In this document: one piece after another, positions 26,356-35,186 of the stretch
How the letters are laid out: each line of letters opens with the position of its first letter
How positions within the stretch are numbered: the first letter of the stretch is position 1
Assembly: GCA_002479485.1 (NCBI GenBank)
Contig: DLNM01000050.1
Coordinates: forward strand, 1 to 64,000
Reading direction: 5' to 3'
Origin: Firmicutes bacterium UBA7510
GTDB taxonomy: Bacteria; Bacillota; Clostridia; Tissierellales; Sedimentibacteraceae
DNA length: 64,000 bases
Made by a program: the position numbers and the translations under genes
The notes under the pieces: generated by a model
What the model saw: the letters and a program-made list of their open reading frames with translations, nothing else
What the model was told of the DNA's origin: nothing
Database searches by the model: none

Positions 26356-27862
26356 GATTTTTCCTCCTTATCACTTCTGCTGCAATTCTAGCTGCTTGTG
26401 CATTACTATTGGCAATAATTACCCCTGCAGATGTTAATATATCTTTTTGTTTTTGAAGCCCTTGAAAATCTTTTCCTGTACCACATACATATGCAATTAT
26501 AGCCATATTCGGTGAAATAGCTTTCGCTTCCTGGATAGACTTAAGTGCAACACCAGCTGAATCATCATGGGCCCCATAACCGATTACAAAATCTAATATA
26601 ATTGCCGCTGTTTCCTTATTCTTAGCTTCTTCAACGATTTTTTCATTTCTAATTGTTGGGTCAATCATAGGATGAGGTTTTCCCATGGTATACTTGTCAT
26701 CGCCTAAATCCAAAAATGTATGACCTTTAGTTAGTGTTTCGTCTAGAGTCTTGCCATTTAAAGAATTTACTAAATAATTGTTAAATACGTACTTTGCTTC
26801 ACTGCATAGAGTTCCTCCGCAGAAAAGTCCTTTAACATATTTTTGTTCAGGTAAAAGTTTTTTAGCAAAGTCCTCTGAAAATGATAAATCCTCTAATTCC
26901 ATATCTGGTTTAATTCCTGTTAACTCAAGTGCTTTTATAGCAGCCTCTTCCAATGTTGGAACAAAGAAAACATTTTTACTATTTGTCACGCCTTCATTGT
27001 ACCCCATAAAACAAATTATAACAGGTTTGCTACAATTTTCAGCTGCTGTTATTATCTTACTAGCAACAGACTGTGATGGTTGTTTAGAAAGTAATATTAT
27101 AATTTCAGTTTTTTCATTATTTTTTAGAGATTCAAGAACATGAAGCATCATAATTCCGCCAATTTCACTACTTAAATCTCTACCACCAACACCAATTGCA
27201 TGTGTAATTCCTCCACCAAATTGGTCTATTAGAACAGTAACTTCCTGTATTCCTGTTCCAGATGCGCCTACAATGCCTATGTTTCCTTTACTAATTTCAT
27301 TGGCAAAACACAGACCTTTATTATTAATAATTGATGTTCCACAATCTGGACCCATCATTAGTAAACCTTTTTTAACGGCATAAGTCTTAAGTATTTTTTC
27401 TTCTTCCAATGACACATTATCACTAAAGAGCATAACGTTTAAACCAGAAAGTAACGCTTTTTGTGCCTCTATAAAAGCATAGCGTCCTGGCACAGAAATA
27501 ATCGCTAGATTTGCATCAGGTTTCTCAGACAAACCTGACTTTAAGCTAGTTGGTGCAGCAACTGTTGCCCCACCCGACCCACTACTACGGTTTTTTTTGT
27601 TAAGTAACTCATCAACGGCTTTTAGAACTTCATCTTTTACTGAACTGTCAGTAGTTTCAAAAGCGATTATCAAATCGTTACTTGTAGCATTTATAGTATC
27701 AGAATTTGAAAGTCCACTAGCCACAAGCATTTCTTTGTTTAGCTCCGTTCCCATACAGACGGAAGCTTCCACCACCCCGGGAATCTTTGTAATTTCAGAA
27801 GTAACTACCATAAGTGTAACAGAATCATAGTAAGTGTTATTTTTAATGATTGCATACGACAT
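26342..27862 (-). CDS. fdrA: FdrA-family protein, AllF-like
   Basis: A 506-residue protein of the FdrA family, related to succinyl-CoA-synthetase-like acyl-CoA ligases. Visible are MMGPDCGTSIINNKGLCFAN, GIVGASGTGIQEVTVLIDQFGGG, THAIGVGGRDLS, FCGGTLCSEA and the C-terminal DFVIGYGAHDDSAG. In this family a histidine or acyl-phosphate relay moves a phospho or carbamoyl group. With AllG- and AllH-like partners it should form the carbamoyltransferase complex yielding carbamoyl phosphate. It overlaps the next gene by 14 bp. Confidence 0.87.
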   Translation of the reverse strand: MSYAIIKNNTYYDSVTLMVVTSEITKIPGVVEASVCMGTELNKEMLVASGLSNSDTINATSNDLIIAFETTDSSVKDEVLKAVDELLNKKNRSSGSGGATVAAPTSLKSGLSEKPDANLAIISVPGRYAFIEAQKALLSGLNVMLFSDNVSLEEEKILKTYAVKKGLLMMGPDCGTSIINNKGLCFANEISKGNIGIVGASGTGIQEVTVLIDQFGGGITHAIGVGGRDLSSEIGGIMMLHVLESLKNNEKTEIIILLSKQPSQSVASKIITAAENCSKPVIICFMGYNEGVTNSKNVFFVPTLEEAAIKALELTGIKPDMELEDLSFSEDFAKKLLPEQKYVKGLFCGGTLCSEAKYVFNNYLVNSLNGKTLDETLTKGHTFLDLGDDKYTMGKPHPMIDPTIRNEKIVEEAKNKETAAIILDFVIGYGAHDDSAGVALKSIQEAKAISPNMAIIAYVCGTGKDFQGLQKQKDILTSAGVIIANSNAQAARIAAEVIRRKNHEFK

Positions 27863-27965
27863 TTTCCCACCTCCAAAGTCATTTTCTCAGTATGCTTTAT
27901 TTAGTAGTATAATTTTTAGCTTATTCTACTATTATCTAGGATATAGTACAATCCTTTTAATTAAA

Positions 27966-29120
27966 CTATTTAAGAAATGTTTCAGATACTGCTTTTGAAG
28001 CTGTTCCTAATTCAACCTTATATCCAAGTTCGAATAATGACATTTCTATTGCACCCATAACAGCATAAACATCTAGTTTATGGATTGAACCCATATGCCC
28101 AATTCTAAATATCTTTCCTTGTAATCTTTGTAATCCACCTCCAATAACCACACCATATTTTGACTTTAATATATTTGAAAATTCTTTAAATACTATTCCC
28201 TCAGGCATATAAATAGCTGTAACCGTATCAGATTCATATCCTAGTTCTGCAAACAGGGATAATCCCATAGCCTTCGCCGCATTTCTTGTAGCCTGTGCCA
28301 TTAAAGCATGCCTTTTCCAAACATTCTCAATACCTTCTTCTTCAAGAATATCCAAAGACTCTTTTAACCCAAACAATAATGTTGTAGGAGGTGTATAGGG
28401 TAATTGTTGCTCTTCCATTTTTTCCCTCACAGCTTTATAGTCCCAATACCATTTAGGCAATTTTGATTCTTCATAAAGCTTCCAAGCTCGTTCACTTACA
28501 GCAATCATGCTAAGTCCTGGTGGCAGCATAAAACCTTTTTGAGAAGCTGTTATAGCAACATCTACTCCCCATAAATCGTTCTCAAATGGCATACAAGCAA
28601 GTGAACTAACTGCATCTACAATCAATAATGCAGGGTGGCTACTTTCACACATCATTTTACCAACGGACTCAATATCGTTTACGATTCCGGATGTTGTTTC
28701 ATTTTGAGGCAGACATACCGCTTTTATTTCTTTATTTATATCTTGCTTAAGAACAGCTTCTATTTCCTCGGCCCTTACAGCTTGTCCCCACTCTTTTTTA
28801 ACTTTGATTACATTAACCCCATATTTTTCGGCAATAAGTGAAACCCTTTCACTAAACACACCTTGGCACACAACAACAATTTTATCTCCCGGTGAAAAAA
28901 AGTTCACTATAGCTGACTCTAACCCCCCACTGCCTGAACTTGGAAACAGTAAAATGTCATTATCAGTTCTAAATACTTTTTTCAAGCCCTTAACACAATG
29001 TGTTAATAATTGTTCGAATTCAGCACCTCGATGATTAATAAGCGGCATTGAAAGAGTTCTAAGTATTCTAGATGGTACATTTGTTGGTCCGGGTATTTGC
29101 AAATATTCATTTCTTACCAT
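27966..29120 (-). CDS. Class V aminotransferase (alanine/ureidoglycine-glyoxylate type)
   Basis: A 384-residue PLP enzyme of the alanine-glyoxylate/serine-pyruvate aminotransferase branch. Features are PGPTNVPSRILRTLS, SSGSGGLESAIVNFFSPGD, IVDAVSSLACMPF (PLP-binding Asp) and the Schiff-base lysine in TASQKGFMLPPG. The PucG branch of this family turns ureidoglycine plus glyoxylate into oxalurate plus glycine. That product is what AllFGH would use, so the context favours this activity, but plain alanine- or aspartate-glyoxylate exchange is equally compatible with the sequence. It lies 10 bp downstream of the aldolase-like gene. Confidence 0.83.
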   Translation of the reverse strand: MVRNEYLQIPGPTNVPSRILRTLSMPLINHRGAEFEQLLTHCVKGLKKVFRTDNDILLFPSSGSGGLESAIVNFFSPGDKIVVVCQGVFSERVSLIAEKYGVNVIKVKKEWGQAVRAEEIEAVLKQDINKEIKAVCLPQNETTSGIVNDIESVGKMMCESSHPALLIVDAVSSLACMPFENDLWGVDVAITASQKGFMLPPGLSMIAVSERAWKLYEESKLPKWYWDYKAVREKMEEQQLPYTPPTTLLFGLKESLDILEEEGIENVWKRHALMAQATRNAAKAMGLSLFAELGYESDTVTAIYMPEGIVFKEFSNILKSKYGVVIGGGLQRLQGKIFRIGHMGSIHKLDVYAVMGAIEMSLFELGYKVELGTASKAVSETFLK

Positions 29121-29130
29121 AATTCACCTC

Positions 29131-30171
29131 TCATAATCTATCTATTATATCCTCAACAGCTCTAATTACTTCATGAATATCTTTTTCTTCAACTCCATAA
29201 TGGGTAATCATTCTAAAAGATGTTCTAGAAATCTTTTTAGCTTTAATACCCTTTTGCAATAATTTCTCAAGAAAATTGTCAATTGAGATTGGCAATTCTT
29301 CAACTGAACCAGTAATTATATTTGTGTGAATTCTAGATGTCTCTACTTTCAATCTATTAATTTTTGACAAACCATTACCTAAAATCTGTGCATGTTTATG
29401 ATCAATTTCAAGCTGCGGTAACATCGTATTTAACGCTACAATTCCAGGTGCTGCTAAAAAACCAGCTTGCCTGTACCCACCACCTATTCTTTGTTTCATC
29501 CATCTTGCCTTTGCAATAAAATCTTTATTCCCAGCAAGTATTGCTCCAAATGGTGCAGCGAGACCCTTCGTTAAAGCAAACATAACAGTGTCCACATTCT
29601 TCACAATCTCTTTAACAGAGGTTTTAGAAGCAACTGCTGCATTAAATATTCTTGCACCATCTAAATGAACAGGTATGCAATTTTTTTTTGCTAAATCACA
29701 AACAGCATTTATGTTATCTAATGGCACTATAAATCCTGCATTTAAGTTGTTTGTGTTTTCTATACATATTAGTGAAGTCCTGGCATTCTGTATACCTCTT
29801 ACTTGAATTAACTCTTCCATTTTCTTAATATCATAGACCCCATGTGGCACTTCAATAGACCTAGTCTGTACTTGTGATAAAGCAGCAAGTGCTCCGACCT
29901 CTAAGCTATAAATATGTGAGGTATCACCTACAATTACTTCTTCTCCACGATTTGTTAGAGCCATAACTGCAATTTGGTTGCCCATAGTTCCTGAAGTAAC
30001 AAACAATGCATCTTCTTTTCCCAGTATATCTGCCGACATTATTTCTAGTTGTCTTACAGTAGGATCTTCTCCCATAATATCGTCACCAACTACGGCTTTG
30101 TACATTGCATCTCTCATTTCTTGAGAAGGCTGCGTTACAGTATCTGAGCGAAGATCAATGAACTTTTTCAT
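29131..30171 (-). CDS. Threonine-aldolase-like PLP enzyme
   Basis: A 346-residue beta-eliminating-lyase/threonine-aldolase family protein: DLRSDTVTQPSQEMRDAM, GDDIMGEDPTV, FVTSGTMGNQIAV, HLDGARIFNAAV and the PLP lysine in FALTKGLAAPFGA. The usual ENTHN motif reads ENTNN, so a histidine conserved in typical L-threonine aldolases is replaced. It would cleave or make a beta-hydroxy amino acid with glycine as product. It is the first gene after the sigma-54 promoter at 30264-30278. Confidence 0.82.
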   Translation of the reverse strand: MKKFIDLRSDTVTQPSQEMRDAMYKAVVGDDIMGEDPTVRQLEIMSADILGKEDALFVTSGTMGNQIAVMALTNRGEEVIVGDTSHIYSLEVGALAALSQVQTRSIEVPHGVYDIKKMEELIQVRGIQNARTSLICIENTNNLNAGFIVPLDNINAVCDLAKKNCIPVHLDGARIFNAAVASKTSVKEIVKNVDTVMFALTKGLAAPFGAILAGNKDFIAKARWMKQRIGGGYRQAGFLAAPGIVALNTMLPQLEIDHKHAQILGNGLSKINRLKVETSRIHTNIITGSVEELPISIDNFLEKLLQKGIKAKKISRTSFRMITHYGVEEKDIHEVIRAVEDIIDRL

Positions 30172-30263
30172 ATCATCACCTCCTACTTATGATTTAAATA
30201 CTTCATTTATAAACTTAAACTTTTAATCTTTGTATTGTTTTTAACAATGCTATTATACATAAA

Positions 30264-30278
30264 GCAAGAACCATGCCA
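30264..30278 (-). promoter_or_regulatory. Sigma-54 (-24/-12) promoter of the catabolic operon
   Basis: The minus strand reads TGGCATGGTTCTTGC, with GG and GC exactly 10 bp apart, as in the RpoN consensus TGGCAC-N5-TTGC. It lies ~95 bp upstream of the threonine-aldolase-like start and downstream of a gene encoding a sigma-54 activator. It also overlaps a 10-bp stem (30266-30296). Confidence 0.85.
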
Positions 30279-30296
30279 AAGTTCAACATGGTTCTT
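30266..30296 (-). terminator. Hairpin overlapping the sigma-54 promoter
   Basis: AAGAACCATG (30266-30275) and CATGGTTCTT (30287-30296) are exact complements with an 11-nt loop. It may end transcription of the activator gene (stop at 30412), although the following GCTTTATG is a weak tail. Confidence 0.5.
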
Positions 30297-30335
30297 ATCA
30301 AGTGATTTGAATGTACTGTTTATGTATTATATATT

Positions 30336-30398
30336 TGAAACATTTATGTTTCATATTCTGCAACGCAATTGTTTCTAAACTGAAACATTTACGTTGCA
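30336..30398 (-). promoter_or_regulatory. Three enhancer (UAS) sites for the sigma-54 activator
   Basis: Three 18-bp palindromic sites share the pattern TGAAACAWTTDYGTTKCA: 30336-30353 (TGAAACATTTATGTTTCA, perfect arms), 30359-30376 (read on the minus strand AGAAACAATTGCGTTGCA) and 30381-30398 (TGAAACATTTACGTTGCA). Centres are 22-23 bp apart, about two helical turns, and sit 65-125 bp upstream of the -24 box, the normal place for enhancer sites. Confidence 0.8.
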
Positions 30399-30411
30399 TA
30401 TGCTAGACTAA

Positions 30412-32355
30412 TTATTGTCGCGACGCATCTAAGTTGTATTTCTTCATTTTTCTCCATAGGGTGGTTCTAGATATACCAAGTGCTTTTGCAGTAAAATTAA
30501 TTACACCCATATTATCCTCTAAAGCATTTATTATGGCTTCTTTCTCAGAACTATATAGCGTCTTATAGTCCTCTGATTTAATATTGTTTTTGTTAAGTAT
30601 CAACTGATTATCTAATTGGTATATAGTTGTATCACTTTTAACATTATCCGCTACAATAAAGTTGTCCTTAATATCATTCAGTTCAATATGTGAATGTTTT
30701 GCAACAACTATCAATCTTTCAACAAAATTTCTTAGTTCTCTAACATTGCCAGGCCAACTATATAAACTTAAATATTGCATTGCATCCTCACTAAGAGTAA
30801 TCGCAGGCTTACCTAATTTGAGACTGTAATATTGAATAAAATGCTCTATTAGATATGGGATATCTTCATATCTTTTCCTTAAAGGAGGAATCACTATTTT
30901 CAAAACATTAAGTCTATAAAATAAATCTTCTCTAAATTTTCTTTCTACAACTAAATCTTGAAGATTTTTGTTTGTTGCGGCTATAACCCTTACTTCTATA
31001 GGAATTACTTTGTTATCTCCTATCCTCCTAACTTGCTTTTCCTGAAGTACTCTTAATAATCTTCCTTGAATCAAAGGATTCATTTCACTTATTTCATCCA
31101 AGAATATGGTACCTCTATGGGCTAGTTCAAATAAACCTCTTTTACCATTTTTGTCTGCCCCAGTAAAAGAACCTGGCGCATAGCCAAAAAGCTCTGATTC
31201 AAGTAGGTTTTCAGGAAGTGCAGCACAGTTAACTGCTACAAATGGTCCTTTTGCTTGGTTACTATAATTGTGAATACTTTGAGCCATGACTTCCTTACCA
31301 GTGCCTGTTTCACCCTCTATTAAAATTGTTGAATTTACCTTTGCATATTCTTTACCTATTCTTATAGCTTCTTTAGATTCTTTGCTGCCTCCTAAAATAT
31401 CCTTGAAAGTATATTTAGCATATAACCCAGTAGTATAAATCTCTCTTCTGATTTTTTCTTCCATCCTTTGAATGCTATTTACATCCTGCAGCATTGAGAT
31501 AGCAGCCACTACTTCATCATTTATTTTTATAGGTATATTGGATACCATTATTTTTTTTTCGCGAATATTTTTAATGACCTCCATTTCGCCAATTCCACTG
31601 TACAATATATCAGTAAGTTCAAGCTCAGGGATTACATTATCTATATGTTTTCCAATAATATCTTTACCACTTATCTGCAATAATTTTTCAGCTGTTGAGT
31701 TAAAAATATTTAAGTATCCATCTTTATCAACAGATATAATACCATCTCTAGAGTTTTCTACTATAGTTCTAAACCTTTGCCCTCTTTTATTCTCCTCACG
31801 AGTAGCTATTGCTACTCGTCTTGCTTCCTCGATTGCACTAATTATAGCTTCTCTTCCAGTTTTTATAACGACCGTTTTGATACCATATTTAAGTCCATAT
31901 CGAGCAACAACACCACCACCGATTACTACTTTGATTCCTTTACTTGAAATATTAGACATTTTTTCTTCAACTTCTTTTTCATTAGTAACCTGAATTATCT
32001 CGCATTTTATTCCCGATACTTTTATAAAACTTTCACTTGCAGTAATCATATTATTAAAAGCTATTATAGCAATATTTTCGCAAACCTTTTCCGCTTCCTT
32101 TACAGCATTGAATATATCTATTACTGTTATTGGAATCGGTACAGTGGGTATATTTAAGCCACCATTACTTAACAGAATCTGTGTCCCACCTCTTGCAATA
32201 ATTACATCATAACCCTTTACTTCATACTCTTTCGCTAAATCAAGACCACTCTCCATGGAACCTTCAATTACATGAATATTTTCGTGAAATTCAGAAGCCA
32301 CTGACTCAGCCACTTTTACCAATTCTTTTGGAATTATTATTGCAATCCTAACCAT
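30412..32355 (-). CDS. Sigma-54-dependent activator with PrpR_N sensor and PAS domain
   Basis: A 647-residue enhancer-binding protein. Residues ~25-180 are a PrpR_N domain (GYDVIIARGGTQILL, IAIIAFNNM, VVIGGGVVARYGLKYGIKTVVI). A PAS domain follows at ~200-290 (IISVDKDGYLNIFNSTAEKLLQ) and an AAA+ domain at ~310-550 (GETGTGKEVMAQSIH, APGSFTGADK for the GAFTGA loop, GTIFLDEISEM). The Fis helix-turn-helix is at the end (FTAKALGISRTTLWRKMKKY). PrpR_N senses small acids or CoA-pathway metabolites. The gene lies just upstream of the sigma-54 promoter and three matching sites, so it most likely activates the downstream operon in response to its substrate. Confidence 0.92.
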   Translation of the reverse strand: MVRIAIIIPKELVKVAESVASEFHENIHVIEGSMESGLDLAKEYEVKGYDVIIARGGTQILLSNGGLNIPTVPIPITVIDIFNAVKEAEKVCENIAIIAFNNMITASESFIKVSGIKCEIIQVTNEKEVEEKMSNISSKGIKVVIGGGVVARYGLKYGIKTVVIKTGREAIISAIEEARRVAIATREENKRGQRFRTIVENSRDGIISVDKDGYLNIFNSTAEKLLQISGKDIIGKHIDNVIPELELTDILYSGIGEMEVIKNIREKKIMVSNIPIKINDEVVAAISMLQDVNSIQRMEEKIRREIYTTGLYAKYTFKDILGGSKESKEAIRIGKEYAKVNSTILIEGETGTGKEVMAQSIHNYSNQAKGPFVAVNCAALPENLLESELFGYAPGSFTGADKNGKRGLFELAHRGTIFLDEISEMNPLIQGRLLRVLQEKQVRRIGDNKVIPIEVRVIAATNKNLQDLVVERKFREDLFYRLNVLKIVIPPLRKRYEDIPYLIEHFIQYYSLKLGKPAITLSEDAMQYLSLYSWPGNVRELRNFVERLIVVAKHSHIELNDIKDNFIVADNVKSDTTIYQLDNQLILNKNNIKSEDYKTLYSSEKEAIINALEDNMGVINFTAKALGISRTTLWRKMKKYNLDASRQ

Positions 32356-32436
32356 AGAAACCTCCTAAAATTCCGCAAAACTTACTTTATATTGACAATT
32401 ACCAATCTGCAAGATAACCCCTAGGTCTGGTATTCT

Positions 32437-32886
32437 TTATATCTCTAAAGAATACTTATAAGCAGCTTCGATGGGATTATCATAATACTCTTCTACTTTG
32501 CTAATAATTTTATACCCAAAGTATTTAAATACTTTTTGCATTTTTATATTTGATTCTCTAGTTTCAGCTTTAAATATATGCATGTCATCTTTTAACATTT
32601 CATCAATGATATACTGCATCAACATATGAGCATACCCTTTGTTTCTATAATCTGGATGGGTTCCTATACTCATAATTTTAATATAGTCATTTTCACCTTT
32701 CCAATTATATATAGCAATATGAGCTATTATAATATTATTTTCTTTGATAGCAAAAACAAAAGTTCTTTCATCTTCTAAAAGTTCAATCCAATCTTCCCGT
32801 TTTTCATAATCATCTGGAAAACAAATTGTTAGTGATTTAAGAAAATCCTCTAAATCCTTTATCGTAAGTCTTACTATATTTTCCAT
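32437..32886 (-). CDS. GNAT-family N-acetyltransferase
   Basis: A 149-residue GNAT protein with IIIAHIAIYNWKG, IMSIGTHPDYRNKGYAHMLMQYI (acetyl-CoA loop RxxGxA) and AETRESNIKMQKVFKYFGYK. The substrate is unknown. The ATG at 32886 is chosen for AAAGGAGG 5 nt upstream; the longer reading frame lacks a ribosome binding site. Confidence 0.85.
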   Translation of the reverse strand: MENIVRLTIKDLEDFLKSLTICFPDDYEKREDWIELLEDERTFVFAIKENNIIIAHIAIYNWKGENDYIKIMSIGTHPDYRNKGYAHMLMQYIIDEMLKDDMHIFKAETRESNIKMQKVFKYFGYKIISKVEEYYDNPIEAAYKYSLEI

Positions 32887-32981
32887 GACATCCTCCTTTT
32901 TTATATAAATAAATATATTTATGTTACCTTCAACAGTGTTAATAAACATATTTTAGAGTTGCTCCGACTGCAAATATTACG

Positions 32982-33072
32982 GACAATAAGGGATGGAGAA
33001 GTTTGTCATATTTTACTTTAATAAGTTACATTTTACTTAAATTAGTCGACAAATTTCTCCGTCCCCATTGTC
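32982..33072. repeat. Large imperfect palindrome with GGGACGGAG-type arms
   Basis: The left arm starts GACAAT (32982) and runs through GGGATGGAGAAGTTTGTC. The right arm ends CTCCGTCCCCATTGTC (33072). The arms match over ~25 bp with few mismatches around a 41-nt AT-rich centre. The GGGGACGGAG termini resemble those of the 45-kb repeats. It lies in the otherwise gene-free 32887-33299 stretch. Confidence 0.6.
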
Positions 33073-33299
33073 AGTCTATATTACTATATATTTTATTTTA
33101 TTGCAATAAAAAGCAACATTTCTGATAATATCAATTTATATATGAACTATATTATGAGTGTATGTGTTATTAGTGATTTCATCACCTTGTCATAAGCGAT
33201 CGGACAGTTCTATCTATTAATAAATCAAGTAAACAGACAATTTATGCTATGTAATAATGTATAGATAAAAATTAAAACCAAAGTATATCTAAAAACAAT

Positions 33300-33335
33300 A
33301 AAGGCAAATAATTGCCTTAAACAATATTTGCCTTT
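33300..33335 (-). terminator. Terminator after small acetyltransferase gene
   Basis: AAAGGCAAATA and TATTTGCCTTT form an 11-bp stem. On the minus strand the tail is ATTGTTTTT. It lies 29 bp after the stop of the 33364-33618 gene. Confidence 0.75.
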
Positions 33336-33363
33336 ATTTTGCCAAAATAATATTTTTTTTTAA

Positions 33364-33618
33364 CTATTTTATCTTTTCCATTTGTGCTTTTGCATAAGGG
33401 CAAATAGGAATTACTTTTTTATTTTCTTTCTTTGCCCAATCAAGAAGTTCTTTTAGCAATAATTTTCCAACACCTTGGCCACTTAGTTCATTCGATACGT
33501 AGGTGTGATCAATTATTATAGTATTATCATCGGAAGATACAAATGTCATTTCTGCCAATGGATTCTCCTCTAAATCCCCTACATAAAAACTTTTAGTTCC
33601 TTTTTTTACTTCTATCAT
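33364..33618 (-). CDS. Small GNAT-like acetyltransferase (GCN5-related, YjdJ type)
   Basis: An 84-residue protein covering the compact GNAT_CG-type fold. It has AEMTFVSSDDNTIIIDHTYVSNELSGQGVGKLLLKELLDWAK, with the acetyl-CoA loop GQGVGK, then VIPICPYAKAQMEK. It is slightly shorter at the C-terminus than most relatives. The substrate is unknown. Confidence 0.82.
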   Translation of the reverse strand: MIEVKKGTKSFYVGDLEENPLAEMTFVSSDDNTIIIDHTYVSNELSGQGVGKLLLKELLDWAKKENKKVIPICPYAKAQMEKIK

Positions 33619-33672
33619 CGTAACCTCCTAACCTATTATTATATAATCATTTATTCATTTTTAATCATTCTA

Positions 33673-34512
33673 TTAATAATCAACCTTTTCTTTTAAGAAA
33701 TTTCCGCTACTTAACTCTTTAAAGGCTAAATCTAGTTCTTCTTTAGTATTCATAACTATTGGTCCACCCCAAGATATAGGTTCTTCTAATTTATCCGAGC
33801 TTATAAATAAAATCTGTACATCCTCATCAAGAGATTCTATTTCCAATAAATTTCCATCAGTTAGTTTAACTGCTGTCTTTTCATTTATTATTTCTCCTGC
33901 TATCATAGCATCTCCTAATAATAAAAATACCATTACAGATTTTTCATTCTCAGTTTCAATAGTAAATTTATTATTTGCATTTAATGTTATATGATAATAA
34001 TCAAGCGGCAAATATTTCCCCATAAAACCTTTATGCTCTTTATATTGACCACTTATAAGTCTTAAATTTCCTCCATCTATAGGAATTTCCTTAATTTCAG
34101 CTTTCCTTATGCTGTGGTATTCTGGTGGAGCCATTTTGTATTTACTCGGCATATTTAGCCAAAGTTGAACGCCAAGAAGTCTATCAGAAGCAGGTAGTTT
34201 TTCTTCATGTAGGATTCCTGACCCTGCTGTCATCCATTGAACTTCTCCATCTGTAATTTTGTCTTCATTTCCTAAACTATCTTTATGAACCATATTTCCA
34301 TTTACTATAAGGCTTATAGTCTCTATACCTCTATGAGGATGCATTGGAAAGCCTTTTATATATTCTTCCGGGTTTGTACTATCGAAGGAATCTAACATTA
34401 GTATAGGGTCATAAGTTTTAACAGTATTATTACCTAAAACTCTAACCAAGTTCACACCTGCTCCATCTGTAGTTCTAAATCCTCTAACTTTTTCTTTTAC
34501 CATTCTTTTCAT
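33673..34512 (-). CDS. Pirin-family protein
   Basis: A 279-residue bicupin pirin: FPMHPHRGIETISLIVNG (metal-ligand histidines and glutamate), GEVQWMTAGSGILHEEK, GVQLWLNMPSKYKMAPPEY and a C-terminal EPISWGGPIVMNTKEEL. Some pirins oxidise quercetin-like compounds; others are redox-sensing cofactors. Its start lies inside the end of the marR-like gene (29-nt overlap), with GGAGG 8 nt before the ATG, so the pair is co-expressed. Confidence 0.88.
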   Translation of the reverse strand: MKRMVKEKVRGFRTTDGAGVNLVRVLGNNTVKTYDPILMLDSFDSTNPEEYIKGFPMHPHRGIETISLIVNGNMVHKDSLGNEDKITDGEVQWMTAGSGILHEEKLPASDRLLGVQLWLNMPSKYKMAPPEYHSIRKAEIKEIPIDGGNLRLISGQYKEHKGFMGKYLPLDYYHITLNANNKFTIETENEKSVMVFLLLGDAMIAGEIINEKTAVKLTDGNLLEIESLDEDVQILFISSDKLEEPISWGGPIVMNTKEELDLAFKELSSGNFLKEKVDY

Positions 34513-34930
34513 AATCTATACCTCCAAATTTTCTCATATAATTTAGTATTACTTCCTGCTCTTCTTTGTTCCAAACATTTATCATAGAAATAATAATATC
34601 TTCATTTTCTGGATAGATAATATCCATAAGCTCTTTACCTTTTTGTGTAATTTGTAGAATGAATCTTCTCTTGTCACTCTCATCATTACTTTTTTGTAAA
34701 AAACCTTCCTTCTCTAAATTCTTCACTATAACAGGTATAGTTCCACTAGTACTCAGTATTTTATCTTGAACCTCGCCAACAGATAGTTCTCCCTTATGGT
34801 AAAGAGCTTCTAATACAGCAAACTGACCGCTAGTTAAACCATATTTCGTATAAACTTTATTAGTAGCTCTATTTATCTTATTTAGAGCTCTGCTCATTCC
34901 TATAAATATCTTAAGTTCTATCTTTTCCAT
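34484..34930 (-). CDS. MarR-family transcriptional regulator
   Basis: A 148-residue MarR protein: LTSGQFAVLEALYHKGELSVGEV recognition region, then TSGTIPVIVKNLEKEGFLQKSNDESDKRRFILQITQKG, which is the winged helix with the DxRR wing. It probably represses itself and the overlapping pirin gene through the inverted repeat at 34962-35007. Confidence 0.88.
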   Translation of the reverse strand: MEKIELKIFIGMSRALNKINRATNKVYTKYGLTSGQFAVLEALYHKGELSVGEVQDKILSTSGTIPVIVKNLEKEGFLQKSNDESDKRRFILQITQKGKELMDIIYPENEDIIISMINVWNKEEQEVILNYMRKFGGIDYEKNGKRKS

Positions 34931-34961
34931 ATCTCACCTTTTTTAAATAATTTTATCACAA

Positions 34962-35007
34962 TTAATATCTCTAATTAGATGTAATTTACTCTAACTAGAG
35001 ATATTAA
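34962..35007. promoter_or_regulatory. Long inverted repeat upstream of marR-like gene
   Basis: TTAATATCTCTA (34962-34973) and TAGAGATATTAA (34996-35007) are exact complements separated by 22 bp. The spacer holds another TTAGA/TCTAA pair. Position 32 bp upstream of the start suggests operator sites for the MarR protein. Confidence 0.6.
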
Positions 35008-35186
35008 TCAAGTCTTTTTTTATTAAAATTATATAATTTATTTATTTAAAACAAATGCTTAAATTATTAATAAATATATAGTTAGATTAGCATCTTTAAA
35101 ATTTGTGCATATGATGATTGTAATCTAATGTAGATACCAACAACTGTCTAATGCTTCAGCATAATATATTCCGGGGAGGTTTGTAA

